Below are positions 48,431 through 58,373 of a stretch of 64,000 bases of DNA, piece after piece; within the stretch, counting starts at the first letter, position 1; the number at the start of each line of letters is the position of its first letter. Under the pieces are notes generated by a model. The model was not told the DNA's origin and ran no database searches. It was given only the letters and a program-made list of their open reading frames with translations. The DNA comes from Clostridiales bacterium (GTDB lineage Bacteria > Bacillota > Clostridia > Christensenellales > Aristaeellaceae): the NCBI GenBank assembly GCA_015056315.1, contig SVGN01000006.1, positions 35,076 through 99,075 on the forward strand, written 5' to 3'. The position numbers were made by a program, and so were the translations under genes.

Positions 48431-51400
48431 TCAGGCCTCGGCATCGGTGCCGTTACCGGCATCGTGGTAGCGCTCCATGCGGCCGGAACGGCGGCGGGGA
48501 GCTGCCTGCGCCTGGGGCTGTTCCTCCATCGGGCGGGCGTAGGGGTTCTCCACGCTCTGGTCGATGGGCCGTGCAAAGGGATTGGTGCCCATGGCGGGGG
48601 CGCTTTCCTGCGCACCGCTGCTCTGGGGACGGTTCTGGCTGAAGTCCGGCGCAACATAGGGGCTGGCATCGGTCTGGGCGCTGCTCATGGGAGCGAAGCC
48701 GCTCTGGTAGCCGTTGCGGGGCTCTGCATTGCCGGTGATGGTGCCGTTGCTGTAGGGGTTACGGCTCTCGCTGCTGCCGCCTGCATAGGGGTTGCTGCCG
48801 GTCTGGGCGTAGGGGTTCGGGGCCTGCTGCACCGTGTAGGGGCGCTGGCCTGCCTGGCCCTGAGGCCGTGCATTGCCTGCCGCGGGGGCGGGGCCGGGGC
48901 GGCGGGCGTTGGGGCCCTGATTGGCCTGTGCCCGTCTGGCCTGCGCTGCGCGGGCTGCGGCAGCCTTGCGCTTGCGGTTCTGGTTCATGGCGTAGGCATA
49001 CACGCCGCCTGCACCGCCGATGAGCACCACGCCGGCTGCGATCAGGCCCCAGGGAGCGGTGGCGCTCTGGGTCTCCTTGCTCTCGTCGGTGTAATCAATG
49101 GGGATCATCGTGCCAATGGCGAAGGTGGGGGTAGGCGTTACCATATCGCTGGGCATGGGAGACTCGCTGGGCAGCGGGGTGGCCGTGGCAATGGGGTTGA
49201 AGGGCGCGTAGCTGGTCTGCACCGATACGCCGGTGTTCTGCCAGGTGCCCACGTTCCAGTCCTCCACGGAGCCGATGTTGCCGGGCTGGGCAACGCCGCC
49301 GTTGAAGGTCTCGTTGGAGGTGCCGATGTTGCCGGTATTGGTGTTGCCGGAATTGGCGTTGAGGCCCTGCTTGTACTCATCGCTGTTGAGGAAGGCGGTA
49401 AGCTCCGTCAGGTTGAGCTGATGGAAGTAATCGCCGTGGATCCAGCCCACGGTACCGTTCTGGTTCACGTTGTACCAGGTAACGCCGTTCACCTCACGGG
49501 TACCCAGCACAAGGCAGAAGGCGTAACGGTTCAGGGTCTTGATCCTGGTGCCGTTGGGCTCCTCGCGGAAGTTGACGGAGGAGCTGTTCACATAGCCGTA
49601 GCTGGAGTTGCCGTAGGGGTCGTAGGGCGCGGGGGTGGCGCCCGGGGTGGGCGTAGGCTCGGCGGGCTGCTGGTTCAGGTAAGCCTCCACCTCGGCAGCG
49701 GTCATCTTGCGCAGCTGGTCGTGACGGATGAAGCCGGAGATGCCTTCAAAGTCGCTCAGGTACCAGCTGGTGTTGTTACGGTATTCCATGCCGCTCACGT
49801 AGACCACACGATCCTTGGCGAGCCACAGCATGGCGGCGCTCTGGGCATCCGCCTGGGCACGCATGGGCACGTTATCGCTCAGGGTGATGTAGTAACCGCT
49901 GATCTGCTGCGCAATAGGCGGCTGCTGCTGGTTGAACTGCTCGATGATGGCCTCCGCCTGCTCCTTGTCGATAGGCTTGAGGGCGCTGGTGAGCACCACG
50001 CCGCTGGCACCGCTGTTGCCAAGCATGATCTGGCAGCTGCTCCAGTCGGTACCATCCACGGTGGTCTGGCCGTTCACGTACACCAGGGTATTCACCGGCA
50101 GGATGGCGATAACGGAGCTTTCATCGTTGTTGTAAGCCTTGCGCAGGTGGGTCTGGGTGGTCACCAGCGCATAACCCATATAGACCTCGGACTGCTTCTT
50201 CTGGTAGTGGAACACCACCACAGCCTGGTCGGGCTGGCCCAGGTCGTTCACCGTTACCTTGACGGACTCGGCACCGGCAGCGGCGGGCTCGTAGTTCTCG
50301 CCGGCCTTGGTATCATCCCGGGTAATGGTATGGGTGCCGGGGCGCAGGGTGAGCACCTCGGAGGCGATCACGCTCATATCGCTCACATCCACGTAGCGCA
50401 CGGTCACGCGGCCCATGACGCTGTTGGGGATCAGCGTGAAGCTGACGCTGTTGGGGCGGGCCACCAGATCGTCGCCCACCACGACCTTGTGAGACTGGGC
50501 GCTGCCGGAGCCAAGGGAGTACCCCTTGGGAATGAAGGCAGCGTTGGGCTGGATGGTGTGCTCGCCCTTGGCAAGCTCCAGCACCTCGGGAGAATTGCCC
50601 AGCTCGCGGCCGATGGCATCCAGATAGTGGATCTCCAGGGTGGCGGTGGTCTTGTTCTTTACATAGGTGAAGGTGATCTCCGCAGGCTCGGCCACGCCGC
50701 CGGATACACGGATCAGGTTGGCGCTGGGGCCCTTGCAGGTGTAGCCGTCCAGCTTGGCGGCATACTCGGCGGCATCGTGGGTACCATCCTCCAGCTCCAC
50801 CACCTGGGCAGCCAGCAGCTCTTTGCCGTCCTCATCCGCAAAGCGGAAGGTGACGCTGGCCTTCTGCACGGGGGCAGCCGGGGGCTGGTACACAAAGGCC
50901 ACGGAGGAGGGCTGGGTGGTACCGTCCGCATTCAGGGTAACGGTGACCGGCTCGGCCTGCACGGCGGTATAGCCGTCGGGGATCAGGTTCTTGTTGGGCT
51001 TGATGGTGTTCTCGCCCTCGCTGAGGGGCACGGTCTCGCTGGCAAAGGTGCCCTGCTGGGCGGTCACATACAGCACATCCACCGTGCCGGTGATGGGCGG
51101 GGCCTGATAGGTAAAGGTGACCGTATCGGGCGTTACCACACCGTCTGCACCCAGCGTTACCTGCACGGGGGCAGCGTTGACGGCAGTGTAGCCGGAGGGG
51201 ATCATGGCTGCATTGGGACGGATGGTGTTCTGGCCCTCGGTAACGGCGATCACCTCGCCGTTGAAGGCTGCGCCGGTGGCAGCGTTCACATACTGCACCA
51301 TCACGGAGCCGGAGAGGGCGGGGGCCTGGTACACGAAGGTGACCGCAGCAGGGATGGGCGCACCGCTGGCATCAAAGCTGATGGTAACGGGCTCCACCGA

Positions 51401-54400
51401 TACGGGGGTGTAGCCGGTGGGCACGTTGGCGGTATCGGGAGCGATCACATTATTGGATTCGCTCACCGCCACGGTCTGCTTGTAGAACTCGCCGCGCTGG
51501 GTAACATAGCTCACCAGCACCTGGCCGGTCTTTTCGGGGGCCTGGAAGGTGAACTCCACCCGGGCGGGGCTGGGGTGGCCGTTCTCATCAAAGGTGATGG
51601 TGACCGGCTCCACATTGATGGCGGTGTACTGCTGGGGCACCAGCGCCAGGTTGGGAGACACCACGTTCTGGCTCTCGCTGACCACAACCACCTCGCTGGC
51701 AAGCTCGGTACGGCCGGCCATATAGACCACCGTCACCTTGCCGCTCTTCTCGGCGGGAGCGGGCGCATTGAACAGGAAGGAGACCACGCTGGGGCTGGGG
51801 GTACCGTCCGCACCGAAGGTAACGGTAACGGGGTCGGTATTGATGGCGGTATAGCCCTCGGGCACCTTGCTCAGGTCTGCGCTGATCACATTGCTGCTTT
51901 CGGAAACGGCAACGGTCTCCTCAAAGAGCACGGTCTCGCCGCTGATGTAGCGAACGGTCACGCTGCCCTTCTTCTCGGGGGCCTGGAAGGTGAAGTCCAC
52001 CGCAGAGGGGTTGGGCTTGCCCTTCTTGGTAAAGCTGATGGTGACCGGCTCGGTGTTGATGGCGGTATAGCCCTCGGGCACCTTGCTCAGGTCGGCGCTG
52101 ACCACATTGCTGCTCTCGGTAACGGTTACGGTATCCTCAAAGAGCACGGTCTCGCCGCACAGATAGCGCACGGTTACCTGGCCGCTCTTCTCGGGGGCCT
52201 GGAAGGTGAAATCCACCGTGGCAGGGTCGGGCTTGCCCTTCTTGGTAAAGGTGATAGTGACCGGCTCCACATTGATGGCGGTGTAGCCGGAGGGCACCTT
52301 GCTCATATCGGGGCTGACCACATTGCTGCTCTCGGTAACGGTAACGGTCTCTTCAAAGAGCACGGTCTCGCCGCACAGATAGCGCACGGTTACCTGGCCG
52401 CTCTTCTCGGGGGCCTGGAAGGTGAAATCCACCGCAGCGGGGCTTACGGAGCCATCGCTGCCGAAGGTGACGGTGACCGCCTCCGCATTGATGGCGGTGT
52501 AGCCCTCGGGCACCTTGCTCAGGTCGGCATTGACCACATTGCTGCTTTCGGAAACTGTGACCGTTTCCTCAAAGAGCACCGTTTCGCCGCAGAGGTAGCG
52601 CACCTGAACACTGCCGGTCTTCTCCGGCTCGCTGTACATGAATACGATCTGGGCAGGCACGGGAGCACCGTTGCTGTCGAAGGTGATGGTAACGGGCTCG
52701 GCGCTGATGGCGGTATAGCCCTCGGGTACCTTGGAGGCATCGGGGCTGACCACGCTGTTGTCGTCGCTGACGGTAACGGTCTGGCTGGCAAACTCGCCGG
52801 CAGCGGTGGCATAGCTGACGTATACCTCACCGCTGTTGGCTACCAGATCCACATACTTGGCCATTACGTAGCCATCGGTGCCGTTGTAGCTGATCTTGTA
52901 CCATTCCTCGCCATCGCTGTTGATGACCAGACCGTACACATACACCTGGGTGCCGGTCTTGGAGATGCTGCCGATGGCGTTGTTGCTTTCCTTCCAGGGG
53001 TTCTTGCGCATGTTGAGGCCCTTGGCATTGGTGGTGCCGTTGCGGCCGATCACCTGCGTAAGCTCCGGGTCGGGTTCGGGTTCGGGGGCAGCGATCTTCT
53101 GCATACGGAAGATCACCTCGCCGGAGGCGGTGCCATCCTCGCTGATGATAACGGTCTGGGCTTCGCTGCTTACCAGCTGGTAGCCTGCGATCTCCCCGGC
53201 CTTATCGGGGGTGATGTTGTAGGTACCGGGGGCCAGATCGGTGATCAGGTCGCTCAGGAGGAAGGTGTTGGTATCGGCATCCACATAGTGGATGGTCACG
53301 CTGCCGTACAGCGGATCGATCTCCGGGCCGGGTTCGGGTTCGGGAGCAGCGATCTTCTGCATCTGGAAGTACAGCTGATTGGAGGCGGTACCATCCGCAT
53401 AGACGACGGCATACTGGGGCTCATCGTTCACGATGGTGTAGCCGGTCACCTCGCCTGCACGGTCGGGGGTGAACCAGTACTCGCCGGGGGTGAGATCCTG
53501 CTTGGTCTCGCTGAGCAGCACCTCGCCGGTCTCGGCGTTCACATAATTGATGATGATGTTGCCATAGACGGGTTCGGGTTCCGGCTCCACAATCTTCTGC
53601 ATGGCAAAATTGATCTGATTGGAGGCGGTACCGTCGGCGGCGATCACAGCCATCTGGGGATCGGTGCTGAGCAGCTCATAGCCCGCCACCTCACCTGCAC
53701 GGTCGGGGGTGAACCAGTATTCGCCGGGGGTGAGATCGCTCTTGGTCTCGCTGAGCAGCACCTCGCCGGTCTCGGCGTTCACGTAGTTGATGACGATGTT
53801 GCCATAGACGGGTTCGGGTTCCGGCTCCACGATCTTCTGCATGGCAAAGTTGATCTGGTTGGAGGCGGTACCGTCGGCGGCGATGGTGGCCATCTGGGGA
53901 TCGGTGCTGAGCAGCTCATAGCCCGCTACCTCGCCTGCACGGTCGGGGGTGAACCAGTATTCGCCGGGGGTGAGATCCTGCTTGGTCTCGCTGAGCAGCA
54001 CCTCGCCGGTCTCGGCGTTCACATAGTTGATGACGATGTTGCCATAGACGGGTTCGGGTTCCGGCTCCACGATCTTCTGCATGGCAAAATTGATCTGATT
54101 GGAGGCGGTACCGTCGGCGGCGATGGTGGCCATCTGGGGATCGGTACTGAGCAGCTCATAGCCCGCTACCTCGCCTGCACGGTCGGGGGTGAACCAGTAT
54201 TCGCCGGGGGTGAGATCGCTCTTGGTCTCGCTGAGCAGCACCTCGCCGGTCTCAGCGTTCACGTAGTTGATGACGATGCTGCCATAGACGGGTTCGGGTT
54301 CCGGCTCCACGATCTTCTGCATGGCAAAGTTGATCTGATTGGAGGCGGTACCGTCGGCGGCGATCACAGCCATCTGGGGATCGGTACTGAGCAGCTCATA

Positions 54401-55891
54401 GCCCGCCACCTCGCCTGCACGGTCGGGGGTGAACCAGTATTCGCCGGGGGTGAGATCCTGCTTGGTCTCGCTGAGCAGCACCTCGCCGGTCTCGGCGTTC
54501 ACATAGTTGATGACGATGCTGCCGAAAACAGGGGCAGGGATCACCTGCATCTGGAAGGTGATATCGCCGGAGGTGGTACCGTCGTCGTACACGGTCACCA
54601 GCTGGGCATCGCTGCTGACCAGCTCATAGCCTGCCACCTCACCGGCACGCTCGGGCTGGAACCAGTACTCACCGGGGGTCAGATCGGTCTTGGTATCGCT
54701 GAGCTTTACCTCGCCGGTGGCCACATCCACGTAGTTGATAACAACATTGGCGGTCTTGGGCGGGATCACCTGCATCTGGAAGGTGATATCGCCGGAGGTG
54801 GTACCGTCGTCGTAGACGGTCACCAGCTGGGCATCGCTGCTGACCAGCTCATAGCCTGCCACCTCACCGGCACGCTCGGGCTGGAACCAGTACTCGCCGG
54901 GGGTCAGATCGGTCTTGGTATCGCTGAGCTTTACCTCGCCGGTAGCCACATCCACGTAGTTGATAACAACGTTGGCGGTCTTGGGCGGGATCACCTGCAT
55001 CTGGAAGGTGATATCGCCGGAGGTGGTACCGTCGTCGTACACGGTCACCAGCTGGGCATCGCTGCTGATCAGCTCATAGCCTGCCACCTCACCGGCACGC
55101 TCGGGCTGGAACCAGTACTCGCCGGGGGTCAAGTCGGTCTTGGTATCGCTGAGCTTTACCTCGCCGGTAGCCACATCCACGTAGTTGATAACGACGTTGG
55201 CGGTCTTGGGCGGGATCACCTGCATCTGGAAGGTGATATCGCCGGAGGTGGTACCGTCGTCGTACACGGTCACCAGCTGGGCATCACTGCTGACCAGCTC
55301 ATAGCCTGCCACCTCACCGGCACGCTCGGGCTGGAACCAGTACTCGCCGGGGGTCAGGTCGGTCTTGGTATCGCTGAGCTTTACCTCGCCGGTGGCCACA
55401 TCCACGTAGTTGATCACGACATTGGCAAACACAGGCTCTTCCTCGGGCAGAGGAAGGGTGGAGAGATAGATGGGGTAAGAAGCCAGCAGCTCGGAGAAAT
55501 CCTCGTTGTAGATCTCTACCCAGCCGGTAAAGCTGATATCGTCCTTATCGGCGGCATTGACCGCGGGATAGGGCGAGCTTCCGTCGGGCAGGCACATGCT
55601 GCCATCCTGAGAAACGGCCTTCAGTGTAACGGGGGTCTCCCAGCTCACGTCGCCGGGCAGCTGGGCCCAGTACACCACCTCATCCATGTTGATGCCGGTG
55701 GCAACGGGGTTCACCGTAAGGGTGAAGAGCTCGCCGTTCAGGTCGGTGTAGGCTACATCCAGCAGGGGCAGATAGGTCACATCCACCTCCGCAAGGGCAG
55801 CCGCAGGCATTGCCAGCTGCGCAAGCAGCAGCAGTACCGACAGCATAGCGGCAAACAGTCTCTGGGTAAGGGTCGTGCGGGTGTTGGTCAT
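48431..55891 (-). CDS. Giant repeat-rich surface protein with SH3b domains and membrane anchor
   Basis: A 2,486-residue protein. A signal peptide (cut near ALA-EV, about residue 35) is followed by a unique region, four near-identical 75-residue repeats (about 150-450), five 80-residue repeats (about 450-850) with EPEPEP linkers, one diverged copy, and an SH3b domain (LNMRKNPWKESNNAIGSI). About twelve 70-residue MucBP-like repeats (about 1025-1890) and three more SH3b-like domains follow. One transmembrane helix (GLIAAGVVLIGGAGGVYAYA, about 2280-2300) leads to a 185-residue basic, disordered cytoplasmic tail with NPYA/NPFA motifs. There is no LPXTG. The ATG at 55891 follows AAGGAGGAG. Adhesion or cell-wall binding is inferred. 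Confidence 0.85.
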   Translation of the reverse strand: MTNTRTTLTQRLFAAMLSVLLLLAQLAMPAAALAEVDVTYLPLLDVAYTDLNGELFTLTVNPVATGINMDEVVYWAQLPGDVSWETPVTLKAVSQDGSMCLPDGSSPYPAVNAADKDDISFTGWVEIYNEDFSELLASYPIYLSTLPLPEEEPVFANVVINYVDVATGEVKLSDTKTDLTPGEYWFQPERAGEVAGYELVSSDAQLVTVYDDGTTSGDITFQMQVIPPKTANVVINYVDVATGEVKLSDTKTDLTPGEYWFQPERAGEVAGYELISSDAQLVTVYDDGTTSGDITFQMQVIPPKTANVVINYVDVATGEVKLSDTKTDLTPGEYWFQPERAGEVAGYELVSSDAQLVTVYDDGTTSGDITFQMQVIPPKTANVVINYVDVATGEVKLSDTKTDLTPGEYWFQPERAGEVAGYELVSSDAQLVTVYDDGTTSGDITFQMQVIPAPVFGSIVINYVNAETGEVLLSETKQDLTPGEYWFTPDRAGEVAGYELLSTDPQMAVIAADGTASNQINFAMQKIVEPEPEPVYGSIVINYVNAETGEVLLSETKSDLTPGEYWFTPDRAGEVAGYELLSTDPQMATIAADGTASNQINFAMQKIVEPEPEPVYGNIVINYVNAETGEVLLSETKQDLTPGEYWFTPDRAGEVAGYELLSTDPQMATIAADGTASNQINFAMQKIVEPEPEPVYGNIVINYVNAETGEVLLSETKSDLTPGEYWFTPDRAGEVAGYELLSTDPQMAVIAADGTASNQINFAMQKIVEPEPEPVYGNIIINYVNAETGEVLLSETKQDLTPGEYWFTPDRAGEVTGYTIVNDEPQYAVVYADGTASNQLYFQMQKIAAPEPEPGPEIDPLYGSVTIHYVDADTNTFLLSDLITDLAPGTYNITPDKAGEIAGYQLVSSEAQTVIISEDGTASGEVIFRMQKIAAPEPEPDPELTQVIGRNGTTNAKGLNMRKNPWKESNNAIGSISKTGTQVYVYGLVINSDGEEWYKISYNGTDGYVMAKYVDLVANSGEVYVSYATAAGEFASQTVTVSDDNSVVSPDASKVPEGYTAISAEPVTITFDSNGAPVPAQIVFMYSEPEKTGSVQVRYLCGETVLFEETVTVSESSNVVNADLSKVPEGYTAINAEAVTVTFGSDGSVSPAAVDFTFQAPEKSGQVTVRYLCGETVLFEETVTVTESSNVVSPDMSKVPSGYTAINVEPVTITFTKKGKPDPATVDFTFQAPEKSGQVTVRYLCGETVLFEDTVTVTESSNVVSADLSKVPEGYTAINTEPVTISFTKKGKPNPSAVDFTFQAPEKKGSVTVRYISGETVLFEETVAVSESSNVISADLSKVPEGYTAINTDPVTVTFGADGTPSPSVVSFLFNAPAPAEKSGKVTVVYMAGRTELASEVVVVSESQNVVSPNLALVPQQYTAINVEPVTITFDENGHPSPARVEFTFQAPEKTGQVLVSYVTQRGEFYKQTVAVSESNNVIAPDTANVPTGYTPVSVEPVTISFDASGAPIPAAVTFVYQAPALSGSVMVQYVNAATGAAFNGEVIAVTEGQNTIRPNAAMIPSGYTAVNAAPVQVTLGADGVVTPDTVTFTYQAPPITGTVDVLYVTAQQGTFASETVPLSEGENTIKPNKNLIPDGYTAVQAEPVTVTLNADGTTQPSSVAFVYQPPAAPVQKASVTFRFADEDGKELLAAQVVELEDGTHDAAEYAAKLDGYTCKGPSANLIRVSGGVAEPAEITFTYVKNKTTATLEIHYLDAIGRELGNSPEVLELAKGEHTIQPNAAFIPKGYSLGSGSAQSHKVVVGDDLVARPNSVSFTLIPNSVMGRVTVRYVDVSDMSVIASEVLTLRPGTHTITRDDTKAGENYEPAAAGAESVKVTVNDLGQPDQAVVVFHYQKKQSEVYMGYALVTTQTHLRKAYNNDESSVIAILPVNTLVYVNGQTTVDGTDWSSCQIMLGNSGASGVVLTSALKPIDKEQAEAIIEQFNQQQPPIAQQISGYYITLSDNVPMRAQADAQSAAMLWLAKDRVVYVSGMEYRNNTSWYLSDFEGISGFIRHDQLRKMTAAEVEAYLNQQPAEPTPTPGATPAPYDPYGNSSYGYVNSSSVNFREEPNGTRIKTLNRYAFCLVLGTREVNGVTWYNVNQNGTVGWIHGDYFHQLNLTELTAFLNSDEYKQGLNANSGNTNTGNIGTSNETFNGGVAQPGNIGSVEDWNVGTWQNTGVSVQTSYAPFNPIATATPLPSESPMPSDMVTPTPTFAIGTMIPIDYTDESKETQSATAPWGLIAAGVVLIGGAGGVYAYAMNQNRKRKAAAARAAQARRAQANQGPNARRPGPAPAAGNARPQGQAGQRPYTVQQAPNPYAQTGSNPYAGGSSESRNPYSNGTITGNAEPRNGYQSGFAPMSSAQTDASPYVAPDFSQNRPQSSGAQESAPAMGTNPFARPIDQSVENPYARPMEEQPQAQAAPRRRSGRMERYHDAGNGTDAEA
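50210..52820 (-). repeat. MucBP-like coding repeats (about 12, some 216-bp period)
   Basis: Units of about 70-72 codons with V-x-Y...S-x-S-N-V-V...K-V-P-x-G-Y-T-A cores. The best conserved neighbours (around 51960-52600) are spaced 216 bases apart. Confidence 0.75.
53341..54540 (-). repeat. Five 240-bp coding repeats
   Basis: The marker CTTCTGCAT recurs near 53354, 53594, 53834, 54074 and 54314, exactly 240 bases apart (80 codons). Copies are nearly identical in DNA, indicating recent duplication or gene conversion. Confidence 0.85.
54541..55440 (-). repeat. Four 225-bp coding repeats
   Basis: TCACCTGCATCTGGAAGG starts at 54541, 54766, 54991 and 55216, giving an exact 225-base period (75 codons) with few differences. 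Confidence 0.88.
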
Positions 55892-56003
55892 GGTTGGCTC
55901 CTCCTTCTGTTGCCCGGAAACCTGGCATGATGAAGTATAAACCGTCTGTATGTGGACGGGGGTTGGTCGGATACGTGCAAAACTACACATTGGGCTACTT
56001 TAT

Positions 56004-56032
56004 ATAATACGGTCTAAGGCCGGTGCTGTCAA
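56004..56032 (-). promoter_or_regulatory. Strong promoter of the giant surface protein gene
   Basis: On the minus strand TTGACA, 17-base spacer, TATTAT; the leader is about 110 bases. Confidence 0.7.
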
Positions 56033-56179
56033 GAAAAGGCGCGGGGCAAACCTGCCTGGAATATGGGTTTTGCTGCATTGTTACAGGTTTTTACCTGTAC
56101 TTTTTTCCGTCCTGCAAGGGGTATCCCGCCCGGATGGCGAATAGTATAGGCAAAACCATAACACGGAGGCGACCCCCAC

Positions 56180-56746
56180 ATGAGCGATCAGCAGCATCTG
56201 CTTTCCACCACGCTTTCTCAGAAAACCGTCTTTAACGGCCTCATCATCGATGTGGCCCATATGCAGGTACGCCTGCCCAACGGCGAGGAGATGACCCTCG
56301 AAGCCGTACTGCACAAGGGTGCGGCAGCCGTTGTGCCCGTCGATGCGGAGGATAACATCTATCTGGTGCGCCAGCACCGTGCCGTTGCCGGGCTGCTGAC
56401 GCTGGAGATCCCCGCGGGCAAGCTGGATTATGTAGGCGAGCCCCACAGCGCCTGCGCCGAGCGGGAGCTGCAGGAGGAGACCGGCCTCAAGTGCGAGAAG
56501 CTGGAGCACCTGACCGATCTGGTCACCACCCCCGCCTTCTGCACCGAGAAGATCGGCATCTTCCTGGCCACCGGGCTGAGCCAGCACGAGACCCATCTGG
56601 ATGATGACGAATTCATCGATGTGGTCAAAATGCCGCTTACCGAGGCGGTGCAGCTGGTCATGCGGGGCGAGCTGCCCGATGCCAAGACCATCGCCGGTGT
56701 GCTGATGGCCTGGCAGAAGCTCCACGGCCCCGATGCCTGCAAATAA
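56180..56746 (+). CDS. NUDIX hydrolase, ADP-ribose pyrophosphatase type
   Basis: The 188-residue protein contains a complete Nudix box, GKLDYVGEPHSACAERELQE followed by ETGL, and the usual preceding strand TLEIPAG. KTVFNGLIIDVAHMQVRLPN at the start and FLATGLSQ after the box match bacterial ADP-ribose pyrophosphatases, which cleave ADP-ribose to AMP and ribose-5-phosphate. An A/G-rich site (CGGAGGCG) precedes the ATG. Divergent from the giant surface gene. Confidence 0.9.
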   Translation: MSDQQHLLSTTLSQKTVFNGLIIDVAHMQVRLPNGEEMTLEAVLHKGAAAVVPVDAEDNIYLVRQHRAVAGLLTLEIPAGKLDYVGEPHSACAERELQEETGLKCEKLEHLTDLVTTPAFCTEKIGIFLATGLSQHETHLDDDEFIDVVKMPLTEAVQLVMRGELPDAKTIAGVLMAWQKLHGPDACK

Positions 56747-56804
56747 CAAACGGATCAAAGAACCATTTTCATCCGTCCTGTAGATAAAGAAGGGAAGGTT
56801 TTTT

Positions 56805-56945
56805 ATGCCGAAGAAGCGCTTCCGCATCACTCCCTTCGGCTGGCTGATGCTGTTTTTTCTGCTGATGCTTGCCCTGGGCATCTGGATGCTTGTCAAAGGC
56901 CCGCAGCCGCCGGGGATCACCCACTCGCTGCCCTATACTGTTTGA
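56805..56945 (+). CDS. Small single-pass membrane protein
   Basis: A 46-residue protein with a basic start (PKKRFR), one transmembrane helix (WLMLFFLLMLALGIWMLV) and a short tail. GAAGGGAAGG precedes the ATG. It sits between the NUDIX and GNAT genes on the same strand, 13 bases before the latter. Function unknown. Confidence 0.6.
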   Translation: MPKKRFRITPFGWLMLFFLLMLALGIWMLVKGPQPPGITHSLPYTV

Positions 56946-56958
56946 GGAGAAGAGGCCC

Positions 56959-57552
56959 ATGCAACCCTATCTGGATGTTTTCTCGCACCTGCCCACCATC
57001 CGCACGGAGCGGCTGGTGCTGCGCACCGCCCGCATGAGCGATGCCCAGGATCTCTACGAATACTCCTCCGACCCGGAGGTGGCCCGCCATGTGCTGTGGA
57101 CGGCCCATACCTCCATCCACCAGACCCGCACCTACATCCGCTACCTGCTCAGGCAGTACAAAAACGGCGCCCCCTCCAGCTATGTGATCGCCCTGAAGGA
57201 TACCGGCAAGGTGATTGGCACCATCGGCTACATGTGGGTGCGCCCGGAGGACCGGTCTGCGGAGGTGGGCTACAGCCTGCACCGGGGCTACTGGAACCGG
57301 GGCATTATGACCGAGGCGCTGGAGGCGGTGATCGCCCTTGGCTTTCTGCGCCTGAACCTGAACCGCATCGAGGCGCAGCACGAGACCGCCAACCCGGCCA
57401 GCGGCAAGGTGATGCAGCATGTGCATATGCAGCATGAGGGCACCCTGCGCCAGCGGGTCTACAACAAGGGCCGCTTTGTGGATGTGGAGCTGTACGCCAT
57501 TCTGCGTAAGGATTATGCGCCCCCCGCCGGGATCCGGGGCGCGATCGGATAA
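56959..57552 (+). CDS. GNAT acetyltransferase, RimJ/RimL-like
   Basis: The 197-residue protein matches the RimJ-type family: TIRTERLVLRTARMSDAQDL at the start, VGYSLHRGYWNRGIMTEALE as the acetyl-CoA loop, and LNLNRIEAQHETANPAS as the late strand. Such enzymes acetylate protein N-termini or amino compounds. GAGGAGAAGAGG lies before the ATG. It is followed after 18 bases by the lipoprotein gene, in the same direction. Confidence 0.88.
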   Translation: MQPYLDVFSHLPTIRTERLVLRTARMSDAQDLYEYSSDPEVARHVLWTAHTSIHQTRTYIRYLLRQYKNGAPSSYVIALKDTGKVIGTIGYMWVRPEDRSAEVGYSLHRGYWNRGIMTEALEAVIALGFLRLNLNRIEAQHETANPASGKVMQHVHMQHEGTLRQRVYNKGRFVDVELYAILRKDYAPPAGIRGAIG

Positions 57553-57570
57553 GGAGGCGCTCAAAGACCG

Positions 57571-58356
57571 ATGAAGCGCATACGTCTGTTTTGCCTGCTG
57601 ATGTGCATCCTGCTGGCAGCCACCGGCTGCGGCATCAATCACCGCAAGGTGTACGATGATGCCGTGGAAGCCTTTGCCGACGGCGATTATGCTGCCGCCG
57701 CCGGAAATTTCGAGCGGCTGGGCGATTATTCCAACGCACCCACCTACGCAGCCTATTCCCGGGGCCTGGTGCTCTATGAGCAGGGCCAGTACATCGCTGC
57801 CGAGCCCTACTTTGCCACCGTGCGGGATTTCATGTACGGCGAGACCCGCTACCAGTACTGCCACGGCTGCCTGCTGGAGAGCCAGGGCAGCTACCGGGAG
57901 GCCGCTGACACCTTCCTGGCCCTTGGCGACTACGAGAACGCCAAGGTGCTCTACCACTACAACAACGCCCGGGATGCGGAGGCCAACGCCGCCTACGCCA
58001 GCGCCCTGTTCGACTACGAGCAGGCGGGCGACTACGCCGACGCCCCTCTCCGGCTGGATTCGCTGCGCACCCAGGTGTACGACAGCGCCAGCCTGATGAT
58101 GGTGGAGGGCTACTACGAGCAGGCGCTGAATCTGTTCAGCCTGCTGGGCAGCTACTACGACAGCGCCGAGCAGGCCCGCATCTGCAAGCAGCACTTCCGG
58201 GAGCTGCGCTATGCAGAGGCCGAAGCCCTCTACAATGCCGGAGACCTGCAAGGCGCTTACGAGATCTTTCTCAGCCTTTCCGGCTACAGCGATGCCGCCA
58301 CCCGTGCCGAAGAGCTGGGGCAGCAGCTGGGCATAGCGCTGCCCACCGTTGAATAA
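57571..58356 (+). CDS. Lipoprotein with TPR-like repeats
   Basis: The 261-residue lipoprotein has lipobox LAATGC (Cys20), then six to seven helical repeats with the pattern 'A-x-x-x-x-E-x-G-[DQ]-Y-x-x-A-x-x-x-F-x-x-L-G-[DS]-Y-x-[DN]-[AS]' (e.g. FADGDYAAAAGNFERLGDYS and YYEQALNLFSLLGSYYDSAE). These Sel1/TPR-like solenoids mediate protein contacts on the outer face of the membrane. AAGGAGG precedes the ATG. No partner is evident. Confidence 0.8.
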   Translation: MKRIRLFCLLMCILLAATGCGINHRKVYDDAVEAFADGDYAAAAGNFERLGDYSNAPTYAAYSRGLVLYEQGQYIAAEPYFATVRDFMYGETRYQYCHGCLLESQGSYREAADTFLALGDYENAKVLYHYNNARDAEANAAYASALFDYEQAGDYADAPLRLDSLRTQVYDSASLMMVEGYYEQALNLFSLLGSYYDSAEQARICKQHFRELRYAEAEALYNAGDLQGAYEIFLSLSGYSDAATRAEELGQQLGIALPTVE

Positions 58357-58373
58357 ACAAAGGAGAAGATACC

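Noticed and set aside
47792..55930. An 8.1-kb open frame on the plus strand opposite the giant surface protein gene
   Set aside because: It is a mirror of the repetitive, GC-biased minus-strand gene. The translation is Gly/His/Leu-rich with no domain, no ribosome binding site, and the sense strand has signal peptide, SH3b domains and a strong promoter.
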